Below, piece after piece: positions 17,363-25,894 of a DNA stretch of 64,000 nucleotides. The notes beneath the pieces are model-generated. The model was not told where the DNA came from. It searched no databases and saw only the letters and a list, made by a program, of their open reading frames with translations. The position numbers and the translations under genes are program-made. The stretch spans positions 1-64,000 of the forward strand of contig NZ_BJXA01000012.1 of NCBI RefSeq assembly GCF_007990755.1. The letters are read 5' to 3'. Numbering within the stretch: position 1 is the first letter of the stretch; every line of letters begins with the position of its first letter. The DNA is from Nocardia ninae NBRC 108245. Its GTDB lineage: Bacteria > Actinomycetota > Actinomycetes > Mycobacteriales > Mycobacteriaceae.

Positions 17363-17836
17363 GGCTCTTGTTCTTCGCCACATCCGAACGCGTTGTCCGA
17401 ACAACCAAATCAGCGTACACCTGGGGAATGGTGGGTGGGCGCAATGACGCGATATGTTTTTGGCTACGAATTGTGTTGCAGCAAGGGACAATTCGGACAC
17501 ATAACGGTGGCTGAAAGTGAAACGGCATTGGTGCGCCCGCGTTGTCTCGCTATGTGCGGCGGAACTGTGAACAATGGCGGCCGCGCGCATGCGGCCAGCG
17601 CCCGGGCTGCCAGGAATGGATTGCTGGGAATGCGCGAGCACCGACCGTCGTTCAATAACTCGGGACTCGGCGCGAGGACGCTACGGCGACACTGACCGAA
17701 CCCGCTAACCAAGGGACTGTCGCGAAGTCCCATCCGGCGCCTCCGGGGGGCTGGATTTGCGACAGGCCGAGGTCCGCGGCAGCCACCGCCCGCGCGACCG
17801 CGAAATCTGTCGGTGGCTGGGCTTAGGCTGGTGAAC
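17363..17836. other. Intergenic region between DUF402 and uvrB
   Basis: 474 bp without a convincing gene. Open frames here have poor codon use and no ribosome site. The first 300 bp are less G+C-rich and probably hold two divergent promoters. A hairpin repeat related to the one at 34767-34928 lies at 17717-17765. Confidence 0.5.
17717..17765. repeat. Hairpin repeat related to the 34767-34928 element
   Basis: CTGTCGC (17717-17723) pairs with GCGACAG (17759-17765), and the stem continues inwards with one bulge. The inner part GAAGTCCCATCCGG plus CGCCTCCGG (17724-17746) is nearly identical to the left arm of the larger palindrome at 34767-34928. It looks like a shorter or decayed member of one dispersed repeat family. 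Confidence 0.6.
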
Positions 17837-20029
17837 ATGGCATTTGCAACCGAGATTCCGACGGAAGGCTACGCGGAGAGGGCGGCGGCCGAGACGCCGC
17901 TCGCGCACTCCGAGCACCGGCCCGTCGGCGAGATCGAGCGCACCGACGGGCGCTTCCAGGTAGTCAGTGAGCACGTGCCCGCCGGCGACCAGCCCGCCGC
18001 CATCGAGGAGCTGGAACGCCGGATCAAGGCGGGGGAGCGCGACGTCGTGCTGCTCGGCGCCACCGGCACCGGTAAGTCGGCGACCACCGCGTGGCTCATC
18101 GAACGGCTCCAGCGCCCGACGCTGGTGATGGCCCCGAACAAGACGCTCGCCGCCCAGCTGGCCAACGAGCTGCGGGAGATGCTGCCGAACAACGCCGTCG
18201 AGTACTTCGTCTCGTACTACGACTACTACCAACCCGAGGCGTACATCGCCCAGACCGACACCTACATCGAGAAGGACAGCTCGGTCAACGACGACGTCGA
18301 GCGGCTGCGGCACTCGGCGACGTCGAGCCTGCTGTCGCGCCGCGACGTGGTGGTGGTCGCGTCGGTGTCGTGCATCTACGGCCTCGGCACCCCGCAGTCC
18401 TACCTCGATCGTTCGGTGCAGCTCGAGGTCGGCACCGAGGTGGACCGCGACGCACTGCTTCGCCTGCTGGTCGATGTGCAGTACACCCGCAACGACATGG
18501 CGTTCACCCGCGGCTCGTTCCGAGTGCGCGGCGACACCGTCGAGATCATCCCGTCCTACGAGGAGCTCGCGGTCCGCATCGAGTTCTTCGGCGACGAGAT
18601 CGAGGCGCTGTACTACCTGCACCCGCTCACGGGCGATGTGGTGCGCCAGGTGGACATGCTGCGCATCTTCCCGGCCACCCACTACGTGGCGGGCCCGGAT
18701 CGGATGGAGCGCGCGGTCCGTGACATCGAGACCGAGCTGGAGCAGCGGCTGGCCGAGCTGGAGCGGCAGGGCAAACTGCTCGAAGCGCAGCGGCTGCGCA
18801 TGCGCACCCAGTACGACCTGGAGATGATCCGGCAGGTCGGCTTCTGTTCCGGCATCGAGAACTACTCGCGCCACATCGACGGCCGCCCGGCCGGCTCGGC
18901 GCCCGCGACGCTGCTCGACTACTTCCCCGACGACTTCCTGCTCGTCATCGACGAGTCGCACGTGACGGTGCCGCAGATCGGCGGCATGTACGAGGGCGAC
19001 ATGTCGCGCAAGCGCAACCTGGTGGAGTTCGGTTTCCGGCTGCCGTCCGCGGTGGACAACCGGCCGCTCACCTGGGAGGAGTTCGCCGAACGCATCGGCC
19101 AGGCGGTGTATCTGTCGGCCACCCCCGGCCCGTACGAGCTGGGCCAGGTCGGCGGCGAGGTGGTCGAGCAGGTCATCCGCCCGACCGGCCTGGTCGATCC
19201 GCAGGTCGTGGTCAAGCCGACCAAGGGTCAGATCGACGATCTGGTGCACGAGATCCGGCTGCGCACCGAGAAGGACGAGCGGGTGCTGGTCACCACGCTC
19301 ACCAAGAAGATGGCCGAAGACCTCACCGACTATCTGCTCGGGCTCGGCGTGCGGGTGCGGTACCTGCACTCGGAGATCGATACGCTGCGCCGCGTCGAAC
19401 TGCTGCGGCAGCTGCGGCTCGGCGAATACGACGTGCTCGTCGGCATCAACCTGCTGCGCGAGGGCCTCGACCTGCCCGAGGTGTCGCTGGTGGCGATCCT
19501 CGACGCGGATAAGGAAGGCTTCCTGCGCAGCAGCACCAGCCTGATCCAGACCATCGGCCGCGCGGCGCGCAACGTGTCGGGCGAGGTGCACATGTACGCC
19601 GACAAGATCACCGACTCGATGCGGCACGCCATCGACGAGACCGATCGGCGCCGGGCCAAGCAGGTCGCCTACAACACGGAGAAGGGCATCGACCCGAAAC
19701 CGTTGCGCAAGAAGATCGCCGACATCCTCGACCAGGTGTACCGGGAGGCCGAGGAGACCGAGGTGGAGGTCGGCGGCTCCGGCCGCAACTCCAGTCGCGG
19801 TCGCCGTGCTCAGGGCGAGCCGGGCCGCGCGGTCAGTGCGGGCGTCTACGAGGGCCGCGACATCAAGTCGATGCCGCGCGCCGAACTCGCCGACCTGGTC
19901 AAGGAACTCACCGCGCAGATGATGAACGCGGCCCGCGAGCTGCAATTCGAGCTCGCAGGCCGGCTGCGCGATGAGATCGCCGACCTGAAGAAGGAACTGC
20001 GCGGCATGGACGCCGCCGGACTGAGTTGA
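17837..20029 (+). CDS. uvrB: UvrABC excinuclease subunit B
   Basis: A 730-aa damage-verification helicase subunit of nucleotide excision repair. Walker A GATGTGKS is at residues 74-81, the beta-hairpin [11 protein letters not shown] that clamps the strand at about 127-137, the Walker B box is VIDESHV, and the helicase motif VI region is [11 protein letters not shown]-terminal UVR domain ([19 protein letters not shown]), which binds UvrA and UvrC, is present. The ATG at 17837 matches the usual MAFATE-type start of actinobacterial UvrB; an ATG eight codons earlier is possible. It is transcribed alone, with uvrA about 17 kb away on the same strand. Confidence 0.97.
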   Translation: MAFATEIPTEGYAERAAAETPLAHSEHRPVGEIERTDGRFQVVSEHVPAGDQPAAIEELERRIKAGERDVVLLGATGTGKSATTAWLIERLQRPTLVMAPNKTLAAQLANELREMLPNNAVEYFVSYYDYYQPEAYIAQTDTYIEKDSSVNDDVERLRHSATSSLLSRRDVVVVASVSCIYGLGTPQSYLDRSVQLEVGTEVDRDALLRLLVDVQYTRNDMAFTRGSFRVRGDTVEIIPSYEELAVRIEFFGDEIEALYYLHPLTGDVVRQVDMLRIFPATHYVAGPDRMERAVRDIETELEQRLAELERQGKLLEAQRLRMRTQYDLEMIRQVGFCSGIENYSRHIDGRPAGSAPATLLDYFPDDFLLVIDESHVTVPQIGGMYEGDMSRKRNLVEFGFRLPSAVDNRPLTWEEFAERIGQAVYLSATPGPYELGQVGGEVVEQVIRPTGLVDPQVVVKPTKGQIDDLVHEIRLRTEKDERVLVTTLTKKMAEDLTDYLLGLGVRVRYLHSEIDTLRRVELLRQLRLGEYDVLVGINLLREGLDLPEVSLVAILDADKEGFLRSSTSLIQTIGRAARNVSGEVHMYADKITDSMRHAIDETDRRRAKQVAYNTEKGIDPKPLRKKIADILDQVYREAEETEVEVGGSGRNSSRGRRAQGEPGRAVSAGVYEGRDIKSMPRAELADLVKELTAQMMNAARELQFELAGRLRDEIADLKKELRGMDAAGLS

Positions 20030-20046
20030 GTGCCGGTGGCGGCGCG

Positions 20047-20517
20047 TCAGCCCTGAGTAGCCATCCACTCGTTGACGCGGCGTTCGGCTTCCTCGCGGGA
20101 GACCTCTTCGACCTTGGTGATGACGGCCCAGCGGTGGCCGAACGGATCGATGACTACGCCGAAACGGTCTCCGGTGACGAAGGTTTGGGGTTCCTCGGCA
20201 CTGCGGGCGCCGTGTTCGATGGCGCGCTTGATCACCGCGTCGACGTCGGGGCAGTAGTGCACGATCGAGGTGTGCACCCACTCGCCGTTCGGGGCGAGCA
20301 CATTGTTGTCCGGGATGGGCATGCCCATTTGGAGAGTGGAGTCGCCGATCTTCAGTTCGGCGTGCGCGGGCTGACCGTCCGGCAGATCGCTGCGGGTGAT
20401 CACCTCGGCGCCGAAGACAGCGGAGTAGAAATCAATGGCCTTGTTGCCGTCGCCGACCGCGAGGAAACAGGTGATGGAGTGGTAGCCGTCGGCGATGGGG
20501 TTCACGGTGTTCGTCAT
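20047..20517 (-). CDS. VOC-family (glyoxalase/PhnB-like) protein
   Basis: A 156-aa protein of the vicinal oxygen chelate superfamily. It begins with the ITCFLAVGDGNKAIDFYSAV strand-helix typical of PhnB-like members and has FGVVIDPFGHRWAV near the end, where family members place a metal or substrate contact. AGGA eight bases before the ATG at 20517 supports the start. It is divergent from an AraC regulator about 70 bp away and convergent with uvrB. Such proteins often bind or modify small toxic compounds; the substrate is unknown. Control by the AraC neighbour is inferred. Confidence 0.85.
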   Translation of the reverse strand: MTNTVNPIADGYHSITCFLAVGDGNKAIDFYSAVFGAEVITRSDLPDGQPAHAELKIGDSTLQMGMPIPDNNVLAPNGEWVHTSIVHYCPDVDAVIKRAIEHGARSAEEPQTFVTGDRFGVVIDPFGHRWAVITKVEEVSREEAERRVNEWMATQG

Positions 20518-20590
20518 GACAACAATCCTGGTCGAGCGGGTGGCGCCGGTCTTGTAAGAAAGCGACACGGTGCCAGACAGGAGCGAAACC

Positions 20591-21484
20591 ATGCCGGGCA
20601 GCACTGATTCCGCGTCGGGGCTGCCCCGGAACCCGGTCGCGCCCGCGGACACCACCGGCATCCTGCACCCGGACGAACAGGCCAAGTACCGCTCCCTGGC
20701 CCGACTACCGGCCGGCCCCGCGGTGGACCGTTTCGTCGAGTGGTATTGGTCGGTGCGCTGGGATCTGCGCGGCCGGCCGCCGTACCGGGCGGAGGTGCTC
20801 TCCTACCCGAGCGTCAACGTCACCTTCGAGCGATCCGCAACCCGCACAGGCGGTTTCGTCACCGGCGTGTGCACGACGAAATTCATCCGGGAACTCGACG
20901 GAACGGGCGAGGTGTTCGGCGTGCGCTTCCGCGCGGGCGGCTTCGGCGCCTACACCGGACTCGACGTCGGTTCGTTCCGCGACACCACCGTCGACCTGAC
21001 CGACGTCATGCCCGAGGCCCGCGGACTGACCGACCGCGTCCTGGCCGCGCCCACCGACGAGCAGCGCAGCGCCATGCTCGACGAGTTCCTCGCGGCCCGG
21101 CCCGCCGCCGACGATCCGACCTACCACTCGGTGCTGCGCATCATCGACGCGATGGCCGGGGATGCGGAGCTGACCAGGGTCGATCAGATCACCGACCGAT
21201 TCGGCATACCCACCCGCACCTTGCAGCGGATGTTCCGGCGCTACGTCGGCGCCGGCCCGAAGTGGGTGCTGCGCCGTTACCGGCTGCAAGACGGCGCCGA
21301 ACTCCTCGCGCGCGGCCGGACCGAAGATCTCGCCGCATTGGCCGCCGAACTGGGATACTTCGATCAGGCGCACTTCTCGCGGGAGTTCACCGCGGAAGTC
21401 GGAATGGCTCCACTGGAATACGCCAAGAATTCGCTACGCTCGCGCAACGAGGTCACCGCAAAGGTCTTGCCGACCAGGACATAG
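20591..21484 (+). CDS. AraC-family transcriptional regulator
   Basis: A 297-aa regulator. The N-terminal part (about residues 30-160) is the sensor half common in actinobacterial AraC proteins (YPSVNVTFE, FGVRFRAGGFGAYTG). The C-terminal double helix-turn-helix runs from about residue 195, with IPTRTLQRMFRRYVGAGPKW and LAAELGYFDQAHFSREFTAE. AGGAG eight bases upstream fixes the ATG at 20591. It is divergent from the VOC gene, its probable target. The inducer is unknown. Confidence 0.9.
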   Translation: MPGSTDSASGLPRNPVAPADTTGILHPDEQAKYRSLARLPAGPAVDRFVEWYWSVRWDLRGRPPYRAEVLSYPSVNVTFERSATRTGGFVTGVCTTKFIRELDGTGEVFGVRFRAGGFGAYTGLDVGSFRDTTVDLTDVMPEARGLTDRVLAAPTDEQRSAMLDEFLAARPAADDPTYHSVLRIIDAMAGDAELTRVDQITDRFGIPTRTLQRMFRRYVGAGPKWVLRRYRLQDGAELLARGRTEDLAALAAELGYFDQAHFSREFTAEVGMAPLEYAKNSLRSRNEVTAKVLPTRT

Positions 21485-21593
21485 TTGCCGGGCCGACCGT
21501 ATTCGACCATTCGACCACGGGCTCGGGAATACCTCCCGGAACTCTTAGTTGAATGTTGCACTACCTACTGTCAGCCAATTGAGGGAGCTGGAC

Positions 21594-22007
21594 ATGGATG
21601 TCGTGGTGTTGATCGGACGGGTGTTGTTCTCGGTGTTGTTCCTGAGCTCCGCGCTCGGTCACGTCATGCAGACCGAGGCGATGGCGGGTTACGCGGCGAG
21701 CAAGGGGGTGCCGATGGCGAAGCTCTCGGTGCTCGGCTCGGGCGCGCTGTTCGGCCTCGGCGGGCTGAGCGTGCTGCTCGGCGTGTGGGCCGATCTCGGT
21801 TCGCTGCTGCTCGCGGTGCTGTTGCTGGTGACCGCGGTGCTGATGCACCCGTTCTGGAAGGAAACCGATCCGCAGGCCAAGCAGGGCGAGATGGTCAACT
21901 TCAACAAGAACGTCGCGCTCGCCGGCGCCGCGTTGATGCTGTTCGCGTTCTTCGCCCACGTCGATGACCTCGGATTGACCATCACCGGACCGCTTTTCGA
22001 CCTCTGA
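21594..22007 (+). CDS. DoxX-family membrane protein
   Basis: A 137-aa protein with four membrane helices (for example VVVLIGRVLFSVLFLSSALG and LGSLLLAVLLLVTAVL), the layout of DoxX/DoxD-like proteins, whose members are linked to thiol and redox stress responses. HPFWKE in the third loop and NFNKNVALAGAAL before the last helix are family features. GAGGGAG seven bases ahead of the ATG at 21594 is a strong ribosome site. It stands between the AraC gene and a tiny ORF at 22060 in the same direction. Confidence 0.85.
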   Translation: MDVVVLIGRVLFSVLFLSSALGHVMQTEAMAGYAASKGVPMAKLSVLGSGALFGLGGLSVLLGVWADLGSLLLAVLLLVTAVLMHPFWKETDPQAKQGEMVNFNKNVALAGAALMLFAFFAHVDDLGLTITGPLFDL

Positions 22008-22059
22008 TCTTGCTTGCCGCGCTAATATTGCGCGTCCTTTTACTGCAGGAGAGGAACAC

Positions 22060-22119
22060 ATGGACATCATCGGAGCGATTCTGGGCTTATTCTGGGCGAA
22101 CTATCGGCAGTGGCCGTAA
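22060..22119 (+). CDS. Tiny hydrophobic peptide ORF with strong ribosome site
   Basis: A 19-codon ORF encoding MDIIGAILGLFWANYRQWP. The ATG is preceded by AGGAGAGGAA, one of the best ribosome sites in the window, and the frame closes with TAA. The first half is hydrophobic and could insert in the membrane; the end is aromatic and basic. It begins 52 bp after the DoxX gene, and a G+C-rich palindrome (22141-22154) follows that could end transcription. It is either a real small membrane protein or a leader peptide; nothing known matches by eye. Confidence 0.45.
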   Translation: MDIIGAILGLFWANYRQWP

Positions 22120-22490
22120 TGGCACGCTAGTCCCAGGCTCGGACGGGCCCGTCCCGGTGCGAGATTCGCGCGCCGAGGCGGGCTGATGTCTGTTCGATCG
22201 ACCCAGGTATGTGACGAATATCCCAGGGGGACAAGATCGTTCACGGGGGTTGTGCTCGATCACAGTTTACCGGCCGGGCAATTGTGTCCGCGCTGGTTGC
22301 CGATGCCCTTCCCGCATTTCCTGGCGAACGTGTGGCGCCAATACCCGGACACCCCTGATGTGATGTGTCGCGATTGCTGTTACTTCCGGTCTGTTTGCCG
22401 CTAGGGTCGATCCAAGTCGCTGCGCCGGGGCACGTCTTGGTGTGGAACCCGGACGTGGGCACCCCTTAAACCGCACAGTTGGAGGAGAGA
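22120..22490. other. Intergenic region before the universal stress gene
   Basis: About 370 bp. It contains a perfect palindrome GGACGGG-CCCGTCC (22141-22154), a possible terminator for the tiny ORF, and then the promoter region of the stress protein. A 72-codon frame at 22186-22404 has atypical codon use and no homology I can see, so I do not call it a gene. Confidence 0.4.
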
Positions 22491-22943
22491 ATGACCGCCT
22501 ACCGGACCATTGTTGTCGGTACTGATGGCTCGGACTCGTCATACGTCGCCGTCGAGAAGGCCGCCGCGCTGGCTGGAGTGTCCGCCGCGACCCTGGTCAT
22601 CGCGTGTGCCTACTACCCGACCGACGATCGCGACGTGGCCGCCGCCGCCGATGTGCTCAAGGAAGAGGCCTACCAGGTGCGCGGGTCTGCCCCGACCAAC
22701 GAGATCCTGCGCACCGCGCGGGACAAGGCCGCGGCCGCGGGCGCGGTGGACATCGTCGAGCGCGCCGTGGTCGGCGAGCCGGTCGAGTCGCTGCTCACGC
22801 TGACCAAGGAAGTGGACGCCGATCTGCTCGTGGTCGGTAACCGTGGGCTGAACACGCTGACCGGTCGCCTGCTCGGCTCCGTCCCGTCGGACGTCGCCCG
22901 CAAGTCGCGCTCGGATGTGCTGATCGTGCACACCGTTCGCTGA
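22491..22943 (+). CDS. Universal stress protein (Rv1636-like)
   Basis: A 150-aa single-domain UspA-fold protein. It starts TAYRTIVVGTDGSDSS and has the nucleotide-binding signature GNRGLNTLTGRLLGSVPSDV (the G-2X-G-9X-GS pattern), so it should bind ATP or another adenine nucleotide. Sequence and genomic position, between uvrB and uvrA, match M. tuberculosis Rv1636, reported to bind cAMP. GGAGGAGA directly ahead of the ATG at 22491 fixes the start. A long hairpin follows, so the gene is probably monocistronic. Confidence 0.93.
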   Translation: MTAYRTIVVGTDGSDSSYVAVEKAAALAGVSAATLVIACAYYPTDDRDVAAAADVLKEEAYQVRGSAPTNEILRTARDKAAAAGAVDIVERAVVGEPVESLLTLTKEVDADLLVVGNRGLNTLTGRLLGSVPSDVARKSRSDVLIVHTVR

Positions 22944-22953
22944 CGGAACTTCG

Positions 22954-22995
22954 GAGAACTCCGCATTGCACCCATTGGTGTGATGCGGAGTTCTC
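22954..22995. terminator. Bidirectional terminator hairpin
   Basis: A perfect 13-bp outer stem (22954-22966 with 22983-22995) continues inwards through G-T pairs to a CATT loop. It lies between the convergent stress protein and the helicase-like gene and can end both transcripts. Confidence 0.85.
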
Positions 22996-23068
22996 TCGTT
23001 TCAGCCAGTTGTTTCCGACGTAGGGTGCGCGGCAGACGTACGACCGTTCGCAACGCAGAGCGCACCTT

Positions 23069-25357
23069 TCAGCGCAGCGCGCGCAACACCTCCGGCAGTT
23101 CCTCGCTGTGCACCACACCCAGCCGCTGCGTCGCACGGGTCAGTGCGACGTACAGGTCGTTGAGCCCACGCGGTGATTCGTCCAGGATCGCTTGCGGCTC
23201 CACCAGATACACCGCGTCGAACTCCAGCCCCTTCACATCGTGCACGGTCAGCACCCGCACCGATTCACCGGCCAGCTCGGCCAGCTCCTCGACCAGCGCG
23301 TGCGGCGCGATCACCGCGGTGGTGCCCGGCCCGGTCTCCCCGGCGACCAGCTTCGCGATCTGGTCGCGCACGTCGCTCGCGGCGACTCGGTATCCGCGCG
23401 GCGGATTTCCGCTGTCGCGCACCGAGCGCGGCGCCGACGCCGCCGGATCGATCGCGGCGAGCACGTCCGCGGCGACGTCCATGATCTCGGCCGGGGTCCG
23501 GTAGTTGACGGTCAGCTCGGTGAGCTTCCACCGTTTGGCCACATACGGTTCCAGCACCCGCTGCCAGGACGAGGCGCCGGCCGGGTCACCGGTCTGCGCG
23601 ACATCGCCGACCACGGTGATCCAGCGATTCGGGATGCGCCGCATCACCATTCGCCAGGCCATCTCCGAGAGCTCCTGCGCCTCATCCACGATGACGTGCC
23701 CGTAGGTCCAGGTGCGGTCGCCCGCGGCGCGCTCGGCGGTGGTCTGCCTGGTGCGCACATCCTGGCGCTCGGCCAGCTGGCTGGCGTCGATCAGGTCGTA
23801 GGCCATCAGGATTTCCGGATCGAGGTCGTCTTCCAGATCCTGTGGCGCCGAACCGGTCAGGATGTCGAGCGCGTCCTGCGCCTCGGCCAGCTGCGCCCGC
23901 CAGCGGCGCCGGGAACGTTCGCGCTCCTCGGTGTCGTCCACGCCGAGCAACTCGGCCAGCTCGTCGAGCAGCGGGGCGTCGGCGGCGCTGAACTCGCCGT
24001 TGTCCGGCCGCACCAGCTCGGCGCGGTCCTCGGCGGACAGCGTGCTCGCGACTCGATCGAGCCGCTTGGGATCGGCGAGCAGATCGGCGAGCACGTCCTG
24101 CGGGGACAGCAGCGGCCACAACGTGCCGATGGCCTGCTGGATCTCCTGATCGGCCCGCATCTCGTCGCGGATCTCGGCGATGTCGGTGCGGCTCAACAGG
24201 CTCGGTCCGCCGGACAGGTCGCCGCCCATGGTCTCGGCCAGCTGATCGGTGAGCGCGTCGATCACCGCGCTGGTGAAGATCGGCCTGGCCAGGTTGTGCG
24301 GCCTGCGCGAGGAGCGCGCCCGGCCGCGGGCCTTGGTGGCGATCTTGCGGTCCAGCGTCACCGGGTAGCCGTCGAAGCTGAGCCGGATCGGTTCGGCCGG
24401 TACTTCCTGCCGGTCGCGGACCGCCTGCTTGAGCACCTCCAGCATGTCCAGCGAGCCCTTGATCTCGCCGGCCCGCAACGAATCCTCCCTGGCGGCTTTC
24501 ACACCCGGGTAGAGGTCGCCGATGGTGGACAGCAGCACGCCGGTCTCACCGAGCGAGGGCAGCACCTGACCGATGTAGTCCAGGAAGGTGGCGTTCGGCC
24601 CGATGATCAGCACACCGCTTTTGGCCAGCTGCTGGCGGTAGGTGTAGAGCAGGTAGGCGGCGCGGTGCAGCGCGACGGCCGTCTTGCCGGTGCCCGGCCC
24701 GCCCTGCACGACCAGCACGCTCTTGTGCTCCGAGCGGATGATCGCGTCCTGCTCGTGCTGGATGGTCTCGACGATGTCGTTCATGTGCCCGGTGCGGGCC
24801 GCGTTGAGCGCGGCGAGCAGCGCGCTCTCGCTGCCGACCCCGCCGTCGTCGTCGGTCGCGCCTGCCCGGCGGGCGGCATCCAGGTCCAGGTACTCGTCGT
24901 TGATCGCGGTGACGCTGCGGTTGCGCGAGCGGATGTGCCTGCGCCGGGTCACGCCGTCCGGTGCGGCGGTGGTGGCCAGGTAGAACGGGCGGGCCAGCGG
25001 GGCGCGCCAGTCCAGCAGCAGCGTCTCGTAGTCGTCCTTCTCGTCGAGGATGCCGAGCCTGCCGATGTAGCGGTACTCGTCGGCCAGATCGATCCGGCCG
25101 AAACACAGACCGTGTTCGGCGGCATCGTATTTGGCCAGATCCTCGGTGTAGAGCTGGCTGAACGATTCACGCTCGCTACGCGCCTGCGGGGTGCCGCCGG
25201 ATTCCAGCAGCACGGTGCGCAACCGGTTGCGCGCGTACTCGCGCATTTCGTCGAGCCGGTCGTACAGCACCGAGAGGTACGCCTGTTCCTGCTCGGTCTC
25301 GCGGGTCAGCTCCGGCGCGCCGTCATTGGCGGCACGATCCTGAGTGAGGTCGGGCAA
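23069..25357 (-). CDS. HelD/HelR-type RNA polymerase recycling ATPase
   Basis: A 762-aa superfamily 1 ATPase without a DNA-repair context. An N-terminal coiled-coil arm (about residues 15-60, EQAYLSVLYDRLDEMREYAR) precedes the split motor: Walker A VVQGGPGTGKTAVALHRAA, Walker B VIVDEAQEL, motif III TVVGDVAQTGD, motif V-like TVHDVKGLEFDAVYL and motif VI YVALTRATQ. This layout is that of actinobacterial class II HelD (HelR), which removes stalled RNA polymerase and gives rifampicin tolerance. I chose the TTG at 25357 because AAGGAG lies six bases upstream and the protein then begins in the conserved acidic leader. I looked for the rifampicin-associated inverted repeat upstream and did not find it. 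Confidence 0.85.
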   Translation of the reverse strand: MPDLTQDRAANDGAPELTRETEQEQAYLSVLYDRLDEMREYARNRLRTVLLESGGTPQARSERESFSQLYTEDLAKYDAAEHGLCFGRIDLADEYRYIGRLGILDEKDDYETLLLDWRAPLARPFYLATTAAPDGVTRRRHIRSRNRSVTAINDEYLDLDAARRAGATDDDGGVGSESALLAALNAARTGHMNDIVETIQHEQDAIIRSEHKSVLVVQGGPGTGKTAVALHRAAYLLYTYRQQLAKSGVLIIGPNATFLDYIGQVLPSLGETGVLLSTIGDLYPGVKAAREDSLRAGEIKGSLDMLEVLKQAVRDRQEVPAEPIRLSFDGYPVTLDRKIATKARGRARSSRRPHNLARPIFTSAVIDALTDQLAETMGGDLSGGPSLLSRTDIAEIRDEMRADQEIQQAIGTLWPLLSPQDVLADLLADPKRLDRVASTLSAEDRAELVRPDNGEFSAADAPLLDELAELLGVDDTEERERSRRRWRAQLAEAQDALDILTGSAPQDLEDDLDPEILMAYDLIDASQLAERQDVRTRQTTAERAAGDRTWTYGHVIVDEAQELSEMAWRMVMRRIPNRWITVVGDVAQTGDPAGASSWQRVLEPYVAKRWKLTELTVNYRTPAEIMDVAADVLAAIDPAASAPRSVRDSGNPPRGYRVAASDVRDQIAKLVAGETGPGTTAVIAPHALVEELAELAGESVRVLTVHDVKGLEFDAVYLVEPQAILDESPRGLNDLYVALTRATQRLGVVHSEELPEVLRALR

Positions 25358-25564
25358 ACTGAACTCCTTCACCGCGATGAGCCGAGCGAACGCTACACAC
25401 GCATGGCAATGCGCACGCGAACGCTCGGAAAACAAGGTTGTCGAGTCTACTGCGATTGCGGCGGGCTCGCCGTAACCGCTGGTGTACCGGTGATCGCGTC
25501 GCCGGCTCGCCGTGGTGTGCGACGGCCGTCGGCGCGCTCTGTGGGGTTGTGTACGGATGCTGTG

Positions 25565-25882
25565 TCAGTCGATCACTGGCGTGCTGTGTTGATCAATCAC
25601 CGGCGAGAAGTGCTCGACCACCGGAAATGGCTCATAGAAGTGATGCAACAGCTCCTTCCACTTCCGGTATTCCGGCGAGCCGCGAAAACCTTCGACGTGA
25701 TCGCTGAGCCGCTCCCATTCCACCAGCAGCAGGTAGGTGCCGGGCGTCTCGACACAGCGGCTGAGCGACAGCGACCGGAACCCGGGCATGCTCGCGATGA
25801 TCGGCCGCGCGCGGGCGAAGGCGGCTTCGAAATCATCGGCCAATTCCGGCCGGACAGGCAGCAGCGCGTGTTCGAGAATCAT
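25565..25882 (-). CDS. Antibiotic biosynthesis monooxygenase (ABM)-domain protein
   Basis: A 105-aa dimeric alpha/beta-barrel type protein. It starts MILEHALLPVRPELADDFEA, continues with FARARPIIASMPGFRSLSL and YLLLVEWERLSDHVEGFRGS, the standard strand-helix pattern of ABM proteins, which cover cofactor-free monooxygenases and stress-related relatives. The last residues repeat themselves (SPVIDQ and TPVID), from a short direct repeat in the DNA. It follows the diguanylate cyclase gene on the same strand by 12 bp and may be co-transcribed with it. The substrate is unknown. Confidence 0.85.
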   Translation of the reverse strand: MILEHALLPVRPELADDFEAAFARARPIIASMPGFRSLSLSRCVETPGTYLLLVEWERLSDHVEGFRGSPEYRKWKELLHHFYEPFPVVEHFSPVIDQHSTPVID

Positions 25883-25894
25883 GGGTGGAGCATG

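Noticed and set aside
17705-20281. Minus-strand open frame of 858 codons opposite uvrB
   Set aside because: Antisense shadow of uvrB, which has complete motifs on the plus strand.
22186-22404. 72-codon frame with several Cys residues
   Set aside because: Codon use is unlike real genes here and no family is recognised; the region is more likely the promoter of the stress protein.
25358-25564. Rifampicin-associated element upstream of the HelR-type gene
   Set aside because: No GGGGCTTGC-type inverted repeat was found in either orientation.
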